Below are positions 5,857 through 8,168 of a stretch of DNA of 8,168 bases, one piece after another; position 1 is the first letter of the stretch; each line of letters opens with the position of its first letter. The position numbers and the translations under genes were made by a program. Origin of the DNA: an uncultured Anaerolineaceae bacterium (lineage in GTDB: Bacteria > Chloroflexota > Anaerolineae > Anaerolineales > Anaerolineaceae); the NCBI GenBank assembly GCA_937890875.1, contig CALAEB010000501.1:1-8168 (forward strand), given 5' to 3'. Under the pieces are notes generated by a model that saw only the letters and a program-made list of their open reading frames with translations, searched no databases and was not told where the DNA came from.

Positions 5857-7227
5857 ATGACAGAAAATTCATTTACCTTAACCGTTTTCGGCGGGGGATT
5901 GGCCGGCTGTGAAGCAGCCTGGCAGGCCGCGAACCGTGGCCTAAAAGTCCGTCTATTGGAAATGCGTCCGGGAAAAACTACCGCTGCCCATACAACCGGA
6001 AATCTTGCCGAATTGGTCTGCTCCAATTCGCTCGGTTCCGCTTTGCAGGACCGGGCGTCCGGCCTTTTAAAAGAAGAACTCAAACGGATGAACTCCTTGC
6101 TGGTCAGCGCGGCGGAAAAATCAAGCGTGCCGGCCGGGAACGCATTGGCAGTCGACCGGATGATGTTCTCACAGGAAGTCGAGCGCGCACTGGAACAGCA
6201 TGCCAATATCCGGATATTCCGGCAGGAGGCTCAATCCATCCCGGAGACCGGTCCGGTCATTGTCGCCACCGGTCCGCTGACCTCCAGCCGTTTATCCGCG
6301 GCCATTCAGGCGCTCACCGGAGAAGAGAACCTCTTTTTCTTCGATGCAATTGCCCCGATCGTAACACTGGATTCAATCAACTTTGAAATCGCGTATAAAG
6401 CTTCCAGATACGGCAGGGGTGAATCCGAAGCGGGTGATTATATCAATTGTCCGTTCACAAAAGAGGAGTACTTTTCTTTTGTGGACGCGCTGCGCAGCGC
6501 CGAGAGAAAGGAACTGCAGCAATTCGAAACGGGAATCGACCAAGGGGTGACGGCGGGAAAAGGAAACTTTTTCGAAGGGTGTCTGCCGGTGGAGATTTTG
6601 GCCGGACGCGATCCGAACGCGCTGGCATTCGGCCCGATGCGGCCGGTTGGGTTGATTGATCCGCGCAGCGGGAAGCGTCCCTTCGCCGTGTTGCAGCTTC
6701 GGCAGGACAACCTGGCCGGTAACTTGTATAACCTGGTCGGGTTTCAGACCAATCTGCTTTACAAAGAACAGGAACGCATCTTTCGCATGATACCAGGATT
6801 GGAGAACGCCCAATTTGTCCGCTTCGGCCAGATGCACCGCAACACTTACATTTCGGCACCCGGACTGATTAACCGGAATTTACAGCTGATCCGGCGCCCG
6901 CAGGCGTTTTTTGCCGGGCAGCTTTCCGGCGTTGAAGGGTATATGGGCAATATCGCAACCGGGCTGGCGGCCGGAATCAATGCAGCCGCATTCATTCACG
7001 GCAAGCCTTTTTTCGAGTTCCCGTCCGAAACGATGTTGGGTGCATTATTGACCTACATCTCCCATGCGGATCCCAGGCATTTCCAGCCCATGAAAGCGAA
7101 TTTCGGCATCCTTCCTCCGCTGGAAAACCCTCCCAGATCCAAACAGGAAAGAGCAAAACAATATGCGATTCGTTCGCTGAACAGTCTGGACAGCAGCCTG
7201 CCGGATGAAATGAGACCGTCACTGTAA
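5857..7227 (+). CDS. trmFO: Methylenetetrahydrofolate--tRNA-(uracil-5-)-methyltransferase
   Basis: This FAD- and folate-dependent enzyme makes 5-methyluridine (ribothymidine) at position 54 of the tRNA T-loop, taking the carbon from 5,10-methylenetetrahydrofolate. The protein has 456 aa, normal for the family. The N-terminal Rossmann motif is TVFGGGLAGCEAAWQAA (9-25), followed by LEMRPGKTTAAH and AELVCSNSLGS (51-61). C55 there and C242 in FFEGCLPVE match the two catalytic cysteines of the Bacillus enzyme by position and context. The C-terminal FAD-binding signature GQLSGVEGYMGNIATGLAAG (354-373) is intact. In-frame ATGs at 5845, 5854 and 5857 are possible; GGAA 6 nt before 5857 favours the last. 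The open frame runs back to 5692, but that part (including FLIWRRQPDTIQS) is unlike TrmFO and overlaps the promoter. The gene is monocistronic and faces the cold-shock gene. Confidence 0.95.
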   Translation: MTENSFTLTVFGGGLAGCEAAWQAANRGLKVRLLEMRPGKTTAAHTTGNLAELVCSNSLGSALQDRASGLLKEELKRMNSLLVSAAEKSSVPAGNALAVDRMMFSQEVERALEQHANIRIFRQEAQSIPETGPVIVATGPLTSSRLSAAIQALTGEENLFFFDAIAPIVTLDSINFEIAYKASRYGRGESEAGDYINCPFTKEEYFSFVDALRSAERKELQQFETGIDQGVTAGKGNFFEGCLPVEILAGRDPNALAFGPMRPVGLIDPRSGKRPFAVLQLRQDNLAGNLYNLVGFQTNLLYKEQERIFRMIPGLENAQFVRFGQMHRNTYISAPGLINRNLQLIRRPQAFFAGQLSGVEGYMGNIATGLAAGINAAAFIHGKPFFEFPSETMLGALLTYISHADPRHFQPMKANFGILPPLENPPRSKQERAKQYAIRSLNSLDSSLPDEMRPSL

Positions 7228-7270
7228 ATTCAAGACAGTCCGTGTTTCAGCAGGAAACAGCTTATTTAAT

Positions 7271-7299
7271 AAAAAAACCGGGATAAAAATTTATCCCGG
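7271..7299 (-). terminator. Intrinsic terminator of the mnmA-csp operon
   Basis: A perfect 10-bp inverted repeat, CCGGGATAAA / TTTATCCCGG (7278-7299) with a two-base centre, is followed on the minus strand by seven T residues (7277-7271). It starts 21 nt after the cold-shock gene stop. In the other direction the hairpin is followed by ATATTCAT rather than a T run, so it would end trmFO transcripts only weakly, if at all. Confidence 0.88.
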
Positions 7300-7320
7300 A
7301 TATTCATAAAGAAATCCCCT

Positions 7321-7533
7321 TCAGGCTTTTACGACAACTTCCTTCGCTCTTTGCCCTTTTGCGCCGTCCTCAACAAAGAACTCTACGGATTGGCCATCAA
7401 GCAGATTTTTAAAACCATCCGATTGAATATCCAAATAATGGACAAAAACCTCTTTTCCATCCGCATCCGTAATAAACCCATAACCTTTACTCGTATTAAA
7501 CCACTTGACGACACCTGTTTTTTTCTCTGTCAT
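7321..7533 (-). CDS. csp: Cold-shock domain protein (CspA family)
   Basis: This is a 70-residue single cold-shock domain, a five-stranded OB fold that binds single-stranded RNA and DNA and melts mRNA structure; proteins of this family act as RNA chaperones in cold or in stationary phase. It opens [16 protein letters not shown], with RNP1 KGYGFI (16-21) and RNP2 VFVHY (29-33) intact, and ends AKEVVVKA. Length is typical. GGAG lies 8 nt before the ATG. The 21-nt gap after the membrane-protein gene and the terminator after the stop make it the last gene of the mnmA unit, although an extra promoter inside the preceding gene is possible since csp genes are often expressed independently. Which of several csp paralogues it is cannot be told. 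Confidence 0.95.
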   Translation of the reverse strand: MTEKKTGVVKWFNTSKGYGFITDADGKEVFVHYLDIQSDGFKNLLDGQSVEFFVEDGAKGQRAKEVVVKA

Positions 7534-7554
7534 TTTCCTAACTCCAAAATTATT

Positions 7555-7815
7555 TTATTTTAAAGGGCCGCTGACCAACCCAAAGATCATTAACAGCCCG
7601 ATACTGCAGATTGAACCAACTCCGAAATTGATCGTGCCGAGTTGAATGAAATGAAGATTCAACAACTCCGCCAGATATTGACCGCCGAAAAAGCCGGCGA
7701 CAGAGATGGGGATATAAAAAAACAGCGACGCCAGGCTTCCGTTTTTAAAAAAATGAAAGACAGAAGCATAGAGTGTCGCCATAATCAGGCTGAAAATAAT
7801 CGCGGGAAAAGTCAT
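7555..7815 (-). CDS. Small three-helix membrane protein of unknown function
   Basis: This is an 86-residue, strongly hydrophobic protein with three likely transmembrane helices: about 4-23 (PAIIFSLIMATLYASVFHFF), 29-50 (LASLFFYIPISVAGFFGGQ) and 60-81 (TINFGVGSICSIGLLMIFGL). Loops are short, and FFGGQ and INFG give Gly-rich turns between helices. No enzymatic motif is seen, and I cannot name a family. Its ATG overlaps the mnmA stop as ATGA, so it is translationally coupled to mnmA. The cold-shock gene follows 21 nt later. The coupling says it is made in step with MnmA; it does not show a role in tRNA modification. Confidence 0.82.
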   Translation of the reverse strand: MTFPAIIFSLIMATLYASVFHFFKNGSLASLFFYIPISVAGFFGGQYLAELLNLHFIQLGTINFGVGSICSIGLLMIFGLVSGPLK

Positions 7816-8168
7816 GATCCGGTTCCTATTGAAAATATTCTACCACTTGCAAGCACTTCTTCCGAGGTCGAATATAAAACACCAATTTGTCCGCAGGCAA
7901 TATCGTTGCGGCTGTCCGCGAACTGAACACGGATCGAACAGTCCGGCATTGCCTCCGCGACAGCCATTTTCGGAACAGATTGATAACGGTATTGCACATT
8001 TGCCGCAAAGCGACCGGAAATTTCTTCGCCGCCCAGCCAGTTACTGTCGGTCAAATGAATACAATTTGCCGCAAAATCCGTTTTTCCGCCGACGATCAAC
8101 GCGTTTTTTATTTTATCTTTCGCGATCACATAATAAGGAACGGGAGCGGAAATTTTCAAACCCTTCCG
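7812..8168 (-). CDS. mnmA: tRNA-specific 2-thiouridylase MnmA, C-terminal part (cut by window edge)
   Basis: The last 118 residues of MnmA are visible; the catalytic P-loop and cysteine part lies beyond the right edge. MnmA activates U34 of Lys, Glu and Gln tRNAs with ATP and inserts sulfur to give 2-thiouridine. Visible family features are the RKGLKIS...PYYVIAKD opening (usual form RRGLGI...PLYVI), the LTDSNWLGGEE segment of the central domain, and the C-terminal barrel with VQYRYQSVPKMAV, CSIRVQFADSRNDIACGQIGVLY and the final ASGRI. The common TPGQ motif reads ACGQ here. The frame is open to the window end, so the TTG at 8159 is internal and not a start. The stop overlaps the start of the membrane-protein gene. 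This is the most upstream gene seen in its operon. Confidence 0.87.
   Translation of the reverse strand, partial: RKGLKISAPVPYYVIAKDKIKNALIVGGKTDFAANCIHLTDSNWLGGEEISGRFAANVQYRYQSVPKMAVAEAMPDCSIRVQFADSRNDIACGQIGVLYSTSEEVLASGRIFSIGTGS

Noticed and set aside
6373..6859. Several long antisense frames within trmFO
   Set aside because: They mirror the third-position bias of trmFO, have no start sites of quality and show no recognisable domains.
7278..7299. The hairpin as a two-way terminator also ending trmFO
   Set aside because: The plus-strand side lacks a T run after the stem, so only the minus-strand direction is well supported.

Overview
The window is an ordinary-looking chromosomal stretch of a free-living bacterium with roughly 47% GC. 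The style of several proteins suggests an Anaerolineae-like member of Chloroflexota: a sigma-54 with a cysteine cluster after region I, TrmFO plus MnmA, and small lineage-type hypothetical proteins. That placement is inference from memory of families, not a search result. No rRNA, tRNA, CRISPR array, insertion sequence or phage gene was seen.

Left part (about 1-5671, all on the minus strand; read right to left). A YhfF-type ASCH-domain gene (5219-5671) comes first, then a small basic hypothetical gene (4913-5140), then a 25-codon remnant of a response-regulator receiver domain (4823-4900). Next is a short non-coding stretch holding a near-perfect sigma-54 promoter, preceded 20 bp upstream by a degenerate copy. 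It drives a tightly packed set: rpoN (3266-4687), a PAS-containing soluble histidine kinase (1363-3269, split by a one-base frameshift), an NtrC-type sigma-54 activator that has receiver and AAA+ domains but no DNA-binding domain (186-1358), and the start of a small membrane protein that runs off the left edge. Gene joints are 4-14 nt gaps or an ATGA overlap, so this is very probably one operon.

Taken together, the centre of the window reads as a self-contained sigma-54 regulatory cassette. It encodes the sigma factor, its sensor kinase and its activator ATPase, and the sigma factor's own gene carries a sigma-54 promoter. An activator without a DNA-binding domain should act from solution on sigma-54 holoenzyme, so one signal could switch the whole regulon and feed back on rpoN. 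Solo activators of this kind are known (FlgR of Helicobacter, CtcC of Chlamydia). The packing with rpoN and the self-promoter are the notable parts here. The frameshift in the kinase is either a sequence error in a short A run or a real break in the circuit.

Right part. A 185-bp divergent gap separates the ASCH gene from trmFO (plus strand, 5857-7227), which makes 5-methyluridine at tRNA position 54 and seems to have an almost leaderless transcript. Facing it on the minus strand is a second operon: the C-terminal part of mnmA (2-thiouridine at tRNA position 34, entering from the right edge), a three-helix membrane protein whose start overlaps the mnmA stop, and a cold-shock protein. It ends in a strong intrinsic terminator at 7271-7299.
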